Source: Pseudacidovorax sp. NFM-22 (GTDB lineage Bacteria; Pseudomonadota; Gammaproteobacteria; Burkholderiales; Burkholderiaceae_C). From it: a DNA stretch of 64,000 nucleotides. The translations under genes were made by a program, and so were the position numbers. The DNA lies in assembly GCF_021401245.1 (NCBI RefSeq), contig NZ_JACBFY010000002.1, positions 1-64,000 of the forward strand. The letters run 5' to 3'. The notes under the pieces are model-generated. The model had not been told where the DNA came from. It worked only from the letters and a program-made list of their open reading frames with translations, and did no database searches. Shown one piece after another: positions 18,192-28,446 of this stretch (position 1 is the stretch's first letter; each line of letters begins with the position of its first letter).

Positions 18192-19244
18192 ATGCCGAAA
18201 TCCAACGGTCAGCCGCTGATCATCGACTGCCACGGCCACTACACCACCGCCCCCAAGGCCCTCGAGAACTGGCGCAATGCCCAGATCGCCGGCATCAAGG
18301 ACCCGTCGGCCAAGCCCAACCCGGCCGACCTGAAGATCAGCGACGACGAACTGCGCGAATCCATCGAGCAGAACCAGCTGCGCCTGATGAAGGAACGCGG
18401 CAGCGACCTGACCATCTTCAGCCCGCGCGCCAGCTTCATGGCCCACCACATCGGCGACTTCGAGGTCTCCAGCACCTGGGCCGCCATCTGCAACGAGCTG
18501 TGCTACCGCGTGAGCGAGCTCTTTCCGGACAACTTCATCGGCGCGGCCATGCTGCCCCAGTCGCCGGGCGTGGACCCCAAGACCTGCATCCCCGAGCTGG
18601 AGAAGTGCGTCAAGGAATACGGCTTCGTCGGCATCAACCTGAACCCCGACCCCTCGGGCGGCCACTGGACCAGCCCGCCGCTGACCGACCGCCACTGGTA
18701 CCCCATCTACGAAAAGATGGTGGAGTACGACATCCCGGCCATGGTGCACGTGAGCACCAGCTGCAACGCCTGCTTCCACACCACCGGCGCGCACTACCTC
18801 AACGCCGACACCACGGCCGTGATGCAGTGCATCCAGGGCGACCTGTTCAAGGACTTCCCGACGCTGAAGTTCGTGATTCCCCACGGCGGCGGCGCGGTGC
18901 CCTACCACTGGGGCCGCTTCCGCGGCCTGGCGCAGGAGATGAAGAAGCCGCTGCTCGAAGAGCACCTGCTCAACAACATCTTCTTCGACACCTGCGTCTA
19001 CCACCAGCCGGGCATCGACCTGCTGACCAAGGTGATCCCGGTCAAGAACATCCTGTTCGCCTCGGAAATGATCGGCGCCGTGCGCGGCATCGACCCGCAG
19101 ACCGGCCACTACTACGACGACACCAAGCGCTATGTGAGCGCCACCGCCAACCTGACGGACGACGAGCGCTTCCAGGTCTTCGAAGGCAACGCGCGCCGGG
19201 TCTTCCCGCGCCTGGATGCCGCCCTGAAGGCGAAGAGCCTGTAA
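18192..19244 (+). CDS. pmdE: 4-oxalomesaconate hydratase (LigJ/PmdE-type amidohydrolase)
   Basis: 350 residues of the amidohydrolase superfamily. The first metal motif is DCHGHYTT near residue 14; later His appear in [18 protein letters not shown] and [15 protein letters not shown], and FASEMIGAV near the end. LigJ hydrates 4-oxalomesaconate to 4-carboxy-4-hydroxy-2-oxoadipate in the protocatechuate 4,5-cleavage and gallate pathways. An AGGAGA ribosome binding site precedes the ATG at 18192. First gene of the operon; the aldolase for its product follows 19 bp later, supporting the assignment. Confidence 0.93.
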   Translation: MPKSNGQPLIIDCHGHYTTAPKALENWRNAQIAGIKDPSAKPNPADLKISDDELRESIEQNQLRLMKERGSDLTIFSPRASFMAHHIGDFEVSSTWAAICNELCYRVSELFPDNFIGAAMLPQSPGVDPKTCIPELEKCVKEYGFVGINLNPDPSGGHWTSPPLTDRHWYPIYEKMVEYDIPAMVHVSTSCNACFHTTGAHYLNADTTAVMQCIQGDLFKDFPTLKFVIPHGGGAVPYHWGRFRGLAQEMKKPLLEEHLLNNIFFDTCVYHQPGIDLLTKVIPVKNILFASEMIGAVRGIDPQTGHYYDDTKRYVSATANLTDDERFQVFEGNARRVFPRLDAALKAKSL

Positions 19245-19263
19245 CCCTTCCGGAGATACCAAC

Positions 19264-19947
19264 ATGTATGAACTAGGCGTCGTTTACCGCAACATCCAGC
19301 GCACCGACCGCGAGACCGCGGACGGCCTGGCCGCCCTGGGCTCGGCCACCGTCCACGAGGCCATGGGCCGCGTGGGCCTGCTCAAGCCCTACATGCGCCC
19401 GATCTATCCGGGCCAGCAGGTGTCCGGCACGGCTGTCACCGTGCTGCTGCACCCCGGCGACAACTGGATGCTGCACGTCGCGGCCGAGCAGATCCAGCCC
19501 GGCGACATCGTGGTGGCCGCCATCACCGCCGAATGCACCGACGGCTACTTCGGCGACCTGCTGGCCACCAGCTTCCAGGCCCGCGGCGCCCGCGCCCTGG
19601 TGATCGACGCCGGCGTGCGCGACGTCAAGACGCTGCAGGAGATGAACTTCCCCGTGTGGAGCAAGTGCATCAGCAGCAAGGGCTGCATCAAGGCCACCAT
19701 CGGCTCGGTCAACATCCCCGTGGTGTGCGCCGGCATGCTGGTGACGCCCGGCGACGTGATCGTGGCCGACGACGACGGCGTGGTCTGCGTGCCGCGCGCC
19801 ATCGCCGCCAAGACGCTCGAAGCCGCCCGCAAGCGCGAGTCCTTCGAGGGCGAGAAGCGCGCCAAGCTGGCCAGCGGCGTGCTGGGCCTGGACATGTACA
19901 AGATGCGCGAGCCGCTGGCGGCCGCGGGCCTCAAGTACATCGACTGA
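19264..19947 (+). CDS. pmdF: 4-carboxy-4-hydroxy-2-oxoadipate aldolase (LigK/PmdF)
   Basis: 227 residues of the class II HMG/CHA aldolase (RraA-like) family. Conserved stretches: [52 protein letters not shown] with the metal/substrate site, and [11 protein letters not shown] with the active-site Arg-Asp. It splits 4-carboxy-4-hydroxy-2-oxoadipate into pyruvate and oxaloacetate with a divalent metal, the last step of the pathway; such enzymes often also decarboxylate oxaloacetate. CGGAGA ribosome binding site before the ATG. Confidence 0.95.
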   Translation: MYELGVVYRNIQRTDRETADGLAALGSATVHEAMGRVGLLKPYMRPIYPGQQVSGTAVTVLLHPGDNWMLHVAAEQIQPGDIVVAAITAECTDGYFGDLLATSFQARGARALVIDAGVRDVKTLQEMNFPVWSKCISSKGCIKATIGSVNIPVVCAGMLVTPGDVIVADDDGVVCVPRAIAAKTLEAARKRESFEGEKRAKLASGVLGLDMYKMREPLAAAGLKYID

Positions 19948-20005
19948 GCGCGTTGCCGGCGCCCGCCGGCATCCGCTGCCCGCAGAGAAGAACACGGAGA
20001 CGACC

Positions 20006-20992
20006 ATGACCCTTTCCCGCCGCCAGCTGATCGCCACCGGCCCGCTGGCCGCTGCCTCCGCCTGGCTCGCGCCCACGCTGGCCACTGCGCAGACGGGCTA
20101 CCCGACCAAGCCCGTGCGCGTGCTGGTCGGCTACTCGGCCGGGGGCGCCGTGGACGCGGTCGCCCGCAGCGTGGGCCAGGCCCTGGCGGCCAGCCTGGGC
20201 CAGCCCTTCGTGATCGACAACCGGCCCGGTGCCGGCACCAACATCGCGGTCAAGGCCACCATCGACGCGCCCGCCGACGGCTACACGCTGATGGTGGCGG
20301 CCAATGCGCTGGCGGCCAACATGGCGCTGTACCAGCCCATGCCCTTCGATGCCGAGCGCGACCTGGTGCCGGTGTCGCTGATCGGCCGCGTGCCGGTGGT
20401 GATCGCCGCCAATGCCAGCGCGCCCTTCAGCACCATCCAGCAGCTGATCGCGGCGGCCAAGGCCAAGCCCGATGGCCTCTCCTTCGCGTCGCCGGGCAAC
20501 GGCTCGACGCCGCACATGGCGGTGGAGTTCTTCGAGCGCGCCGCCGGCATTCGCCTGCAGCATGTGCCCTACCGCGGCGGCGCCCAGGCGCTCACGGACG
20601 TGATCGGCGGCCAACTGCCGCTGGTGGCCATCAATGCGCTGGAGGCTCAGCCGCACGTGAAGAGCGGCAAGCTCAAGGTGCTGGCCGCCCTGAGCCCCAA
20701 CCGCAGCGCCGTCTTCCCCGACGTGCCCACCATCGCCGAATCCGGCTTCCCGGGTTTCGAGGCCTCGGTGTGGTACGGCATCGTGGCCCCGGCGGCCACG
20801 CCGCGGCCCATCGTCACCCAGCTGCATGCCGAGGTGCAGAAGGCGCTGCAGACGCCGGCCGTGCGCGAGCGCATGGCCCAGGTCGGCGGCGAGGTGCTGC
20901 CCGGCAGCATCGAGCAGTTCGCCCAGCTCATCCACTCGGAGCGCGTGCGCTACGAGAAGCTGGTGCGCGAAGCCGGCATCAAGCCCGACTGA
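20006..20992 (+). CDS. Bug/TctC family periplasmic binding protein in the pmd operon
   Basis: 328 residues. Twin-arginine-like signal MTLSRRQLIATGPLAAASAW with cleavage after LATAQ or nearby. Mature motifs: VRVLVGYSAGGAVDAVAR, QPFVIDNRPGAGTNIAV, ADGYTLMVAANAL, VPYRGGAQAL. Bug proteins bind aromatic or dicarboxylic acids for tripartite uptake. Its place inside the operon suggests it binds protocatechuate or a related aromatic acid. TctA/TctB membrane genes are absent nearby, as is common for orphan Bug proteins. Confidence 0.9.
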   Translation: MTLSRRQLIATGPLAAASAWLAPTLATAQTGYPTKPVRVLVGYSAGGAVDAVARSVGQALAASLGQPFVIDNRPGAGTNIAVKATIDAPADGYTLMVAANALAANMALYQPMPFDAERDLVPVSLIGRVPVVIAANASAPFSTIQQLIAAAKAKPDGLSFASPGNGSTPHMAVEFFERAAGIRLQHVPYRGGAQALTDVIGGQLPLVAINALEAQPHVKSGKLKVLAALSPNRSAVFPDVPTIAESGFPGFEASVWYGIVAPAATPRPIVTQLHAEVQKALQTPAVRERMAQVGGEVLPGSIEQFAQLIHSERVRYEKLVREAGIKPD

Positions 20993-21029
20993 CCCCGGTC
21001 GGCCCCCTCACTCCCCAGGAGCAACGCTC

Positions 21030-21962
21030 ATGAGCAAACCCACCACAGGCCCCTTCGAGAAAACCGCCGGCTGGCTGGACTGGTACACCGGTCCCAGCAA
21101 GCCGAAGTTCCAGGTGCCGGCCGGCAGCGTCGATGCGCACTGCCACGTCTTCGGCCCCGGCGCGGAGTTTCCCTACGCGCCCGAGCGCAAGTACACGCCC
21201 TGCGACGCCAGCAAGGCGCAGCTCTTCGCGCTGCGCGACCACCTGGGCTTTGCGCGCAACGTGATCGTGCAGGCCACCTGCCACGGCGCGGACAACCGCG
21301 CGCTGGTCGATGCGCTGCAGTCGTCGGATGGCAAGGCGCGCGGCGTGGCCACGGTCAAGCGCAGCGTGACGGACGAGGAGCTGCAGGCCCTGCATGCCGC
21401 CGGCGTGCGCGGCGTGCGCTTCAACTTCGTCAAGCGCCTGGTGGACTTCACGCCCAAGGACGAGCTGATGGAGATCGCCGGCCGCATCGCCAAGCTGGGC
21501 TGGCACGTGGTCATCTACTTCGAGGCGGTGGACCTGCCCGAGCTGTGGGACTTCTTCACCGCGCTGCCGACCACGGTGGTGGTGGACCACATGGGCCGCC
21601 CCGACGTGACCAAGCCGGTGGATGGCCCCGAGTTCGCGCTGTTCGAGAAATTCATGCGCGAGCACAGCAATGTGTGGAGCAAGGTGAGCTGCCCCGAGCG
21701 CCTGTCGGTGGCCGGCCCCAAGGCGCTGGACGGCGAGCAGAGCGCCTACCGCGACGTGGTGCCCTTCGCCCGCCGCATCGTCGAGCAGTTCCCCGACCGC
21801 GTGCTGTGGGGCACCGACTGGCCGCACCCCAACCTGAAGGACCACATGCCCGACGACGGCCTGCTGGTGGACTTCATCCCGCACATCGCGACGACGCCGG
21901 CACTGCAGAAGAAGCTCCTGGTCGACAACCCCATGAAGCTCTATTGGCCGGAGGAGGTCTGA
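21030..21962 (+). CDS. pmdD: 2-pyrone-4,6-dicarboxylate hydrolase (LigI/PmdD)
   Basis: 310 residues, amidohydrolase superfamily. Motifs: SVDAHCHVFGPGAEFPY (first metal-type His pair), GVRGVRFNFVKRLVD, VVVDHMGRPD and WGTDWPHPN with the catalytic Asp late in the chain. The enzyme opens 2-pyrone-4,6-dicarboxylate to 4-oxalomesaconate; LigI is unusual in the superfamily in not needing a metal. CAGGAG ribosome binding site. The stop is one base before the pmdA start. Confidence 0.95.
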   Translation: MSKPTTGPFEKTAGWLDWYTGPSKPKFQVPAGSVDAHCHVFGPGAEFPYAPERKYTPCDASKAQLFALRDHLGFARNVIVQATCHGADNRALVDALQSSDGKARGVATVKRSVTDEELQALHAAGVRGVRFNFVKRLVDFTPKDELMEIAGRIAKLGWHVVIYFEAVDLPELWDFFTALPTTVVVDHMGRPDVTKPVDGPEFALFEKFMREHSNVWSKVSCPERLSVAGPKALDGEQSAYRDVVPFARRIVEQFPDRVLWGTDWPHPNLKDHMPDDGLLVDFIPHIATTPALQKKLLVDNPMKLYWPEEV

Positions 21963-21963
21963 C

Positions 21964-23278
<1,315 letters not shown>

Positions 23279-23307
23279 CCAACCATCCACAGAAAGCCAA
23301 CACCGAC

Positions 23308-24270
23308 ATGACCATCAAAGTCGCACTCGCCGGCGCCGGCGCCTTCGGCATCAAGCACCTGGACGGCATCAAGAACATCCCCGACGTCGAGGTGATCTCC
23401 CTCATCAGCCGCGATCTGGGCAAGACCCAGGAAGTGGCCGACAAGTACGGCATCAAGCACGTCACCACCGATCTGGCCGACAGCCTGGCCATCCAGGAGC
23501 TGGACGCCGTCATCCTGTGCACGCCCACGCAGATGCATGCCGCCCAGACCAAGGCCTGCCTGCAGGCCGGCAAGCATGTGCAGGTGGAGATTCCCCTGTG
23601 CGACGTGCTCAAGGAGGGCGAGGAAGTGCTGGCGCTGCAGAAGCAGGTCGGCAAGGTGGCCATGGTGGGCCACACCCGCCGCTTCAACCCCAGCCACCAG
23701 TACGTGCACAAGAAGATCCAGGCCGGCGAATTCAACATCCAGCAGATGGATGTGCAGACCTACTTCTTCCGCCGCACCAACATGAATGCGCTGGGCCAGC
23801 CGCGCAGCTGGACCGACCACCTGCTGTGGCACCACGCCGCCCACACCGTGGACCTGTTCGCCTACCAGGCCGGCAGCCCGATCGTGAAGGCCAATGCCGT
23901 GCAGGGCCCGATCCACAAGGACCTGGGCATCGCCATGGACATGAGCATCCAGCTGCAGGCCGCCAATGGCGCCATCTGCACGCTGTCGCTCTCGTTCAAC
24001 AACGACGGCCCGCTGGGCACCTTCTTCCGCTACATCGGCGACACCGCGACCTACATCGCGCGCTACGACGACCTGGTGCAGTCGCACAGCAAGGGCGCCG
24101 AAGAGCCGGTGGACGTGAGCAAGGTCGACGTGTCGATGAACGGCATCGAGCTGCAGGACCGCGAGTTCTTCGCCGCGATCCGCGAAGGCCGCGAGCCCAA
24201 CAGCAGCGTGGCCCAGGTGCTGCCCTGCTACCAGGTGCTGCACCAGCTGGAGCAGCAGCTCGCCGGCTGA
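23308..24270 (+). CDS. pmdC: 4-carboxy-2-hydroxymuconate-6-semialdehyde dehydrogenase (LigC/PmdC)
   Basis: 320 residues of the Gfo/Idh/MocA family. Rossmann motif GAGAFGIKHLDGI at residues 8-20; CTPTQMHAAQTKACLQAGKHV and VEIPLCD follow (EKP-like motif here EIPLC). The enzyme oxidises the ring-fission semialdehyde, as its hemiacetal, to 2-pyrone-4,6-dicarboxylate with NADP, linking PmdAB to PmdD. Last gene of the operon. Confidence 0.95.
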   Translation: MTIKVALAGAGAFGIKHLDGIKNIPDVEVISLISRDLGKTQEVADKYGIKHVTTDLADSLAIQELDAVILCTPTQMHAAQTKACLQAGKHVQVEIPLCDVLKEGEEVLALQKQVGKVAMVGHTRRFNPSHQYVHKKIQAGEFNIQQMDVQTYFFRRTNMNALGQPRSWTDHLLWHHAAHTVDLFAYQAGSPIVKANAVQGPIHKDLGIAMDMSIQLQAANGAICTLSLSFNNDGPLGTFFRYIGDTATYIARYDDLVQSHSKGAEEPVDVSKVDVSMNGIELQDREFFAAIREGREPNSSVAQVLPCYQVLHQLEQQLAG

Positions 24271-24318
24271 GGCACGGCCCGGGGTTCGGATCGCTTGATC
24301 CGGCCAAAATAACCCGGG

Positions 24319-24355
24319 TAAAATTGCGGGCAGGTGCTGAGGGGCGCCTGCCCGC
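24319..24355 (+). promoter_or_regulatory. -10-like TAAAAT followed by a 9-bp-stem leader hairpin
   Basis: TAAAAT at 24319-24324 is a clear -10 candidate. A perfect stem GCGGGCAGG (24326-24334) with CCTGCCCGC (24347-24355) and a 12-base loop starts at about the expected transcription start. It leaves a leader of roughly 135 bases before the GIY-YIG gene. It could also act as terminator for the pmd operon, but no T-run follows. Confidence 0.45.
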
Positions 24356-24401
24356 ACAAGAGGCTCTCACCCTCCCGACTCGTTTCTCTTCTTCCGTGGA
24401 C

Positions 24402-24413
24402 AGACCGCGGTCT
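24402..24413. promoter_or_regulatory. Perfect 12-bp palindrome in leader of GIY-YIG/MarR cassette
   Basis: AGACCGCGGTCT is a perfect palindrome 54 bp before the GIY-YIG start. Position suits an autoregulatory site for the MarR-like protein encoded by the second gene of the cassette. This is inference. Confidence 0.35.
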
Positions 24414-24466
24414 TCGTTCGAGCCCCATGCGGGACCGGCTCGCCGACGAGGACCTGGAGCACTGCC

Positions 24467-24847
24467 ATGACCCCTTCCCTTTCCCTGCAGGCCCGTCGCG
24501 AGTTGACGCGCCAGTACAAGCAGGCCTTTCCCGCCATGGGCATCTATGTCCTGCGCTGCGACGCCGCCGGGCTGCTGCGCGTGGGCAGCAGCCGCCATCT
24601 GGACGGCATCTTCAACCGCCTGCGCTTCGAACTCATGCGTGGCGCCCATCGCGACCGGGCCCTGCAATCGGCCTGGAACACGCACGGCGCCGAAGCCTTC
24701 CGCTTCGAGGTCGTCGACCGCGTGAAGGAGCGCGACGATCCCGCCTTCGACTACGACGCAGAACTGGGGACGCTGCTGGCGCTGTGGGAGGCCGAGTTGC
24801 TGTCACCCGCGGCCGACGGCGGCGCACGACAAGGAGGTGGCGCATGA
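24467..24847 (+). CDS. GIY-YIG nuclease superfamily protein (divergent)
   Basis: 126 residues. MGIYVLRCDAAG gives the GIY half and LLRVGSS stands where the YIG half is expected, with Tyr replaced by Val. A conserved-type Arg follows in FNRLRFELMRG, and an Asn-His pair is seen in SAWNTHGAEAF with FRFEVVDRV, a layout typical of stand-alone GIY-YIG proteins. A C-terminal acidic stretch ends the protein. Whether it is an active nuclease is open. It overlaps the next gene by 4 bp (ATGA). Confidence 0.7.
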   Translation: MTPSLSLQARRELTRQYKQAFPAMGIYVLRCDAAGLLRVGSSRHLDGIFNRLRFELMRGAHRDRALQSAWNTHGAEAFRFEVVDRVKERDDPAFDYDAELGTLLALWEAELLSPAADGGARQGGGA

Positions 24848-25302
24848 GCCGGCTGACCGACGCCCAGGCCATGCGGCTCGGCCTGGCGCTCGCCCGCGCC
24901 CATGTGCGCCAGCAGCAGCGCCTGGATGAACGGCTGGGCATGTGGCACGGCCTCGACACGAAGGACTTCCTGCTGCTCGATGCGCTGACGCAGGCATCGC
25001 ATGGACGTCTGCCCACGCTGCAGCTCGCACAGGCCCTGCACATCGCGCCCTCGGCGCTCGTCCGGCAACTGATGCCCCTGGAGAAGACCGGCCTCGTTGC
25101 ACGCGAGGCTGGCGCCCTGCTGCTTCGGCCCGCCGGCCGGCAACTGCATGCCGAAGCCGCGCAGACCGTGGGTGCGGTGTGCGCCAAGGCCTGGGCCGGC
25201 GTCGGTCTGGACCTGTGCGGCCCGGACGCGCTGCAGGCGCAGCTCGATGCCGTGGCACGCAGCGCCGTCACCCCGACACCGTCTGCGGCGCCCGCGCCAT
25301 GA
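24844..25302 (+). CDS. MarR-like winged-helix protein
   Basis: 152 residues. The core TKDFLLLDALTQASHGRLPT, QLAQALHIAPSALVRQLMPL and EKTGLVAREAGALLLRPAGR follows the helix-turn-helix-wing order of MarR regulators, with flanking helices for dimerisation. Translationally coupled to the GIY-YIG gene (4-bp overlap) and to the next gene (4-bp overlap at 25299-25302). Likely autoregulator or effector partner of the cassette; no ligand can be inferred. Confidence 0.7.
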   Translation: MSRLTDAQAMRLGLALARAHVRQQQRLDERLGMWHGLDTKDFLLLDALTQASHGRLPTLQLAQALHIAPSALVRQLMPLEKTGLVAREAGALLLRPAGRQLHAEAAQTVGAVCAKAWAGVGLDLCGPDALQAQLDAVARSAVTPTPSAAPAP

Positions 25303-25874
25303 GCGAGCAGCCGCTTGGGCAGAAGCCTGTCCGCGACGAGGTCCCGATGGAGCGCGCCAAGGTTCCGGCGGAGGAGCTCAAGGTGCGTGCCCGCGTGCGC
25401 CTGAATGGCGCCCGCCGCGAGGGCCGCGGCGATGACCGCACCCTGGGCGACCATCTGCAGGCCGCGGCGCGCGAACTCGGCTTCCTGCACTGGGACCATG
25501 CCCGCCGCGTGCTCGGCGGCCTGGCCGCGCCGGGCGATGACATGGGCGACTTCTGGCACGCGCCGCGCACGGGCCTGCTGCTGCACCTCTGGTTCGCGCG
25601 CCATGACGAGGCAGCGCCGGTGCTCGCGACGCAGCCGGGCGGCTTCCTGCTCCCCTACCGCCGCCAGTGCTTCATCGTGCAGGCACCCTTCATCGAAGAC
25701 CTGGGCCTCGACGCGACCGACCCCGCCTGGCGGGCCCTCGGTCACGACCTCGTGGCCGGCTACGGCACGGCGGCCTGGCAGCACCTGGCCTGGCAAAGAA
25801 TCCGTGCACCGCTTTCAACCTTCCAACCCCGACTAAGCTCTGCCCATGCACACACGACGTATCGCGAACTTTGA
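25299..25874 (+). CDS. Uncharacterised protein, third gene of GIY-YIG/MarR cassette
   Basis: 191 residues, not recognised with confidence. After a charged start (residues 1-25), the stretch LKVRARVRLNGAR, TLGDHLQAAARELGFLHWDHARRVL resembles the short helical domain found at the N-terminus of glyoxalase-related proteins, in which a basic helix is followed by a helix ending GF-x-W. The rest (FWHAPRTGLLLHLWFARHDE, GGFLLPYRRQCFIVQ) has no known motif that I can name. The last 29 bp overlap the start of the aldo/keto reductase gene. Confidence 0.6.
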   Translation: MSEQPLGQKPVRDEVPMERAKVPAEELKVRARVRLNGARREGRGDDRTLGDHLQAAARELGFLHWDHARRVLGGLAAPGDDMGDFWHAPRTGLLLHLWFARHDEAAPVLATQPGGFLLPYRRQCFIVQAPFIEDLGLDATDPAWRALGHDLVAGYGTAAWQHLAWQRIRAPLSTFQPRLSSAHAHTTYREL

Positions 25875-26853
25875 GGTCTCGGCCATCGGCCTGGGCTGCA
25901 TGAACCTGAGTCACGCCTATGGCGTGCCGCCCTCGCCCGAGCAGGGCGAGCGCGTGCTGCTGGCCGCGCTGGATGCCGGCGTGACCCTGTTCGACACCGC
26001 CGCGCTCTACGGCTTCGGCGCCAACGAGGAACTGGTGGGCCGCGTGCTGAAGAAGCACCGCCAGCAGTTCACGCTCTGCAGCAAGGGCGGCATGGCGGGC
26101 GTGAAGGGCGAGGACGGCGTGATGCGCCGCGTGATCGACGGCCGCCCCGCCACGCTGCGCCGCAACTGCGAGGACAGCCTGCGCCGCCTGAACACCGACG
26201 TCATCGACCTCTACTACCTTCACCGCTGGGACAAGAAGGTGCCCATCGAGGATTCGGTGGGCGAGATGTCGCGCCTGATCGAAGAGGGCAAGGTGCGCGC
26301 GCTGGGTCTGTCGGAAGTCTCGGCCGGCACGCTGCGCAAGGCCGCCGCCGTGCATCCCATCGCCGCCGTGCAGACCGAGTATTCGCTCTGGACGCGCAAC
26401 CCCGAGATCGCCGTGCTGGCCGCCTGCCGCGAACTGGGCACCGCCTTCGTGGCCTTCAGCCCGCTGGCCCGGGCCTACCTGACGGGCCGCCTCACGGACG
26501 TGGCCGCGCTGGACGCCAAGGACATCCGCCGGCCCATGCCGCGCTTCTCGGCCGAGCACTATCCGCGCAACCTCTCGCTGCTCTCCGGCTTCGAGGCCCT
26601 GGCGCAAGAAGCCGGCTGCACGCCCGCCCAACTGGCACTGGCCTGGCTGCTGGCGCAGGGCGAGGACATCCTCCCCATCCCCGGCACCACCAGCCTGGAC
26701 CATCTGCACGAGGACCTGGCCGCGGCCGACCTCCGACCGCCCGCCGACGTGATCGCCCGCGCCGGCGAGCTCATCAACCAGCGCACCGTGAGCGGTCCGC
26801 GCTACCCGGCACAGGCCACGCAGGAAGTGGACACGGAAGAGTTCGCGGGCTGA
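25846..26853 (+). CDS. Aldo/keto reductase
   Basis: 335 residues, (beta/alpha)8 NADPH-dependent oxidoreductase. The catalytic tetrad is complete: Asp50 (FDTAALYG), Tyr55, Lys80 (CSKGG) and His126 (YYLHRWD). The cofactor-binding end IPGTTSLDHLHEDL is present. Closest to the AKR13/YajO-type subgroup that reduces aldehydes such as methylglyoxal; substrate not assignable. The start overlaps the preceding gene but TAAGCT at 25834 may serve as a separate -10. Confidence 0.92.
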   Translation: MHTRRIANFEVSAIGLGCMNLSHAYGVPPSPEQGERVLLAALDAGVTLFDTAALYGFGANEELVGRVLKKHRQQFTLCSKGGMAGVKGEDGVMRRVIDGRPATLRRNCEDSLRRLNTDVIDLYYLHRWDKKVPIEDSVGEMSRLIEEGKVRALGLSEVSAGTLRKAAAVHPIAAVQTEYSLWTRNPEIAVLAACRELGTAFVAFSPLARAYLTGRLTDVAALDAKDIRRPMPRFSAEHYPRNLSLLSGFEALAQEAGCTPAQLALAWLLAQGEDILPIPGTTSLDHLHEDLAAADLRPPADVIARAGELINQRTVSGPRYPAQATQEVDTEEFAG

Positions 26854-26862
26854 CGCCCGGCC

Positions 26863-27567
26863 TCAAATGGCCACGAGCTGGCGGACGCCGTCCGCCGCCA
26901 TGTCCTTGCCCAGCCCACGTGCGATGACCTCGCCGCGCTCCATCACCAGGTAGTGGTCGGCCAGCTCCTCGGCGAAGTCGTAGTACTGCTCGCACAGCAC
27001 GATGGCCATCTTCTGGCCCTTCCAGCCCTCGTCGGCCAGGCGGCGGATGGCGCGGCCGATGTCCTTGATGATGCTGGGCTGGATGCCTTCGGTGGGCTCG
27101 TCCAGGATCAGCATCTTCGGCCCCGGGGCCAGCGCGCGGGCGATGGCCAACTGCTGCTGCTGGCCACCCGACAGGTCGCCGCCGCGCCGGTGCAGCATCT
27201 GCTTGAGCACCGGGAACAGCTCGTAGAGCTCGGGCGCGATGGGCGTCGATGCACTGCGGTAGGCCAGGCCCATGCGCAGGTTCTCTTCGACCGTCAGCCG
27301 CGCGAAGATCTCGCGGCCCTGCGGCACGAAACCCATGCCGGCGCGGGCGCGCTCGTAGGGCGTCTTCTTGTGCACCGGCTGGCCGTCGAACTCGATGCTG
27401 CCGCTCTTGATCGGCACCAGGCCCATGAGCGACTTCAGCAGCGTGGTCTTGCCCACGCCGTTGCGGCCCAGCAGCACGGTGACCTGGCCCAGCGGCGCCT
27501 CGAAGCTCAGGTCCCGCAGGATGTGCGAGCCGCCGTAGTACTGGTGGATGTTCTTGACCTTCAGCAT
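26863..27567 (-). CDS. urtE: Urea ABC transporter ATP-binding subunit UrtE
   Basis: 234 residues, LivF-like ATPase. Walker A GRNGVGKTTLLK, signature LSGGQQQQLAIARAL, Walker B ILDEPTEGIQPS. The N-terminal NIHQYYGGSHILRDLSFE is characteristic of UrtE. It pairs with UrtD to drive high-affinity urea import through UrtBC. Last gene of the urtABCDE operon, 3 bp after urtD. Confidence 0.96.
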   Translation of the reverse strand: MLKVKNIHQYYGGSHILRDLSFEAPLGQVTVLLGRNGVGKTTLLKSLMGLVPIKSGSIEFDGQPVHKKTPYERARAGMGFVPQGREIFARLTVEENLRMGLAYRSASTPIAPELYELFPVLKQMLHRRGGDLSGGQQQQLAIARALAPGPKMLILDEPTEGIQPSIIKDIGRAIRRLADEGWKGQKMAIVLCEQYYDFAEELADHYLVMERGEVIARGLGKDMAADGVRQLVAI

Positions 27568-27570
27568 GGC

Positions 27571-28446
27571 TCAACGTCCTAGATAAACCTCGATCACCCG
27601 CTCGTCCGACTGGACTTCGTCGAGCGTGCCCTGCGCCAGCACCGAGCCGTCGCACAGCACGGTGACGATCTCGGAGATGGTGCGGATGAAGCTCATGTCG
27701 TGCTCCACCACCATCAGCGAATGCTTGCCCTTGAGCGTGAGGAAGAGCTCGGCGGTGCGCGCCGTCTCCTCGTCGGTCATGCCCGCCACGGGCTCGTCGA
27801 GCAGCAGCAGCTTCGGGTCCTGCATGAGCAGCATGCCGATCTCCAGCCACTGCTTCTGGCCATGGCTCAGCGTGCCGGCCATGCGGTTGACGCTGTCGGC
27901 CAGGTGGATGGTCTGCAGGATCTCGGCCAGCCGGTCGGCCTGGGCCGAGTCGAGCTTGAAGAACATCGACGGCTTCACGCGCTTGTCGGTCTTGAGCGCC
28001 AGCTCCAGGTTCTCGAACACGGTCAGGTGCTCGAACACCGTCGGCTTCTGGAACTTGCGGCCGATGCCCAGCTGCGCGATCTCGGCCTCGCGGTGGCGCA
28101 GCAGGTCGATGGTGCTGCCGAAGTACACGGTGCCTTCGTCGGGCCGCGTCTTGCCGGTGATGATGTCCATCATCGTGGTCTTGCCCGCACCGTTGGGCCC
28201 GATGATGCAGCGCAGCTCGCCAGGCGCGATGTCCAGGCTCAGCTTGTTGATGGCCTTGAAGCCGTCGAAGCTCACGCTCACGTCTTCCAGGTACAGGATG
28301 CGGCCGTGGGCCACGTCCACCTCGCCGGACACCGCGGGCCGGCCGTAGCCGGCGGTGCGGCCACCGGATTCGGTGGATGCGCCCGCAGGCAGGCCCTGGG
28401 CGCGGGCATGGCGCTCGGCGCCGGCTTCCATCAGGTCGGGCGTCAT
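27571..28446 (-). CDS. urtD: Urea ABC transporter ATP-binding subunit UrtD
   Basis: 291 residues. LivG-like ATPase with Walker A GPNGAGKTTMMD, signature LSHGQKQWLEIG (typical of UrtD) and Walker B LLLDEPVAGMTDEE. About 50 residues precede the ATPase core (AGAERHARAQGLPAG and on), longer than usual. The ATG at 28446 overlaps the urtC stop by 4 bp. Confidence 0.95.
   Translation of the reverse strand: MTPDLMEAGAERHARAQGLPAGASTESGGRTAGYGRPAVSGEVDVAHGRILYLEDVSVSFDGFKAINKLSLDIAPGELRCIIGPNGAGKTTMMDIITGKTRPDEGTVYFGSTIDLLRHREAEIAQLGIGRKFQKPTVFEHLTVFENLELALKTDKRVKPSMFFKLDSAQADRLAEILQTIHLADSVNRMAGTLSHGQKQWLEIGMLLMQDPKLLLLDEPVAGMTDEETARTAELFLTLKGKHSLMVVEHDMSFIRTISEIVTVLCDGSVLAQGTLDEVQSDERVIEVYLGR

Noticed and set aside
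24319-24466. Riboswitch in the leader of the GIY-YIG gene
   Set aside because: A stable hairpin is present, but no conserved core of a known riboswitch class could be recognised.
25834-25874. Frameshift joining the unknown 191-residue protein to the aldo/keto reductase
   Set aside because: The reductase has a complete N-terminus and all catalytic residues, and the short overlap is in a different frame, so both are separate genes.
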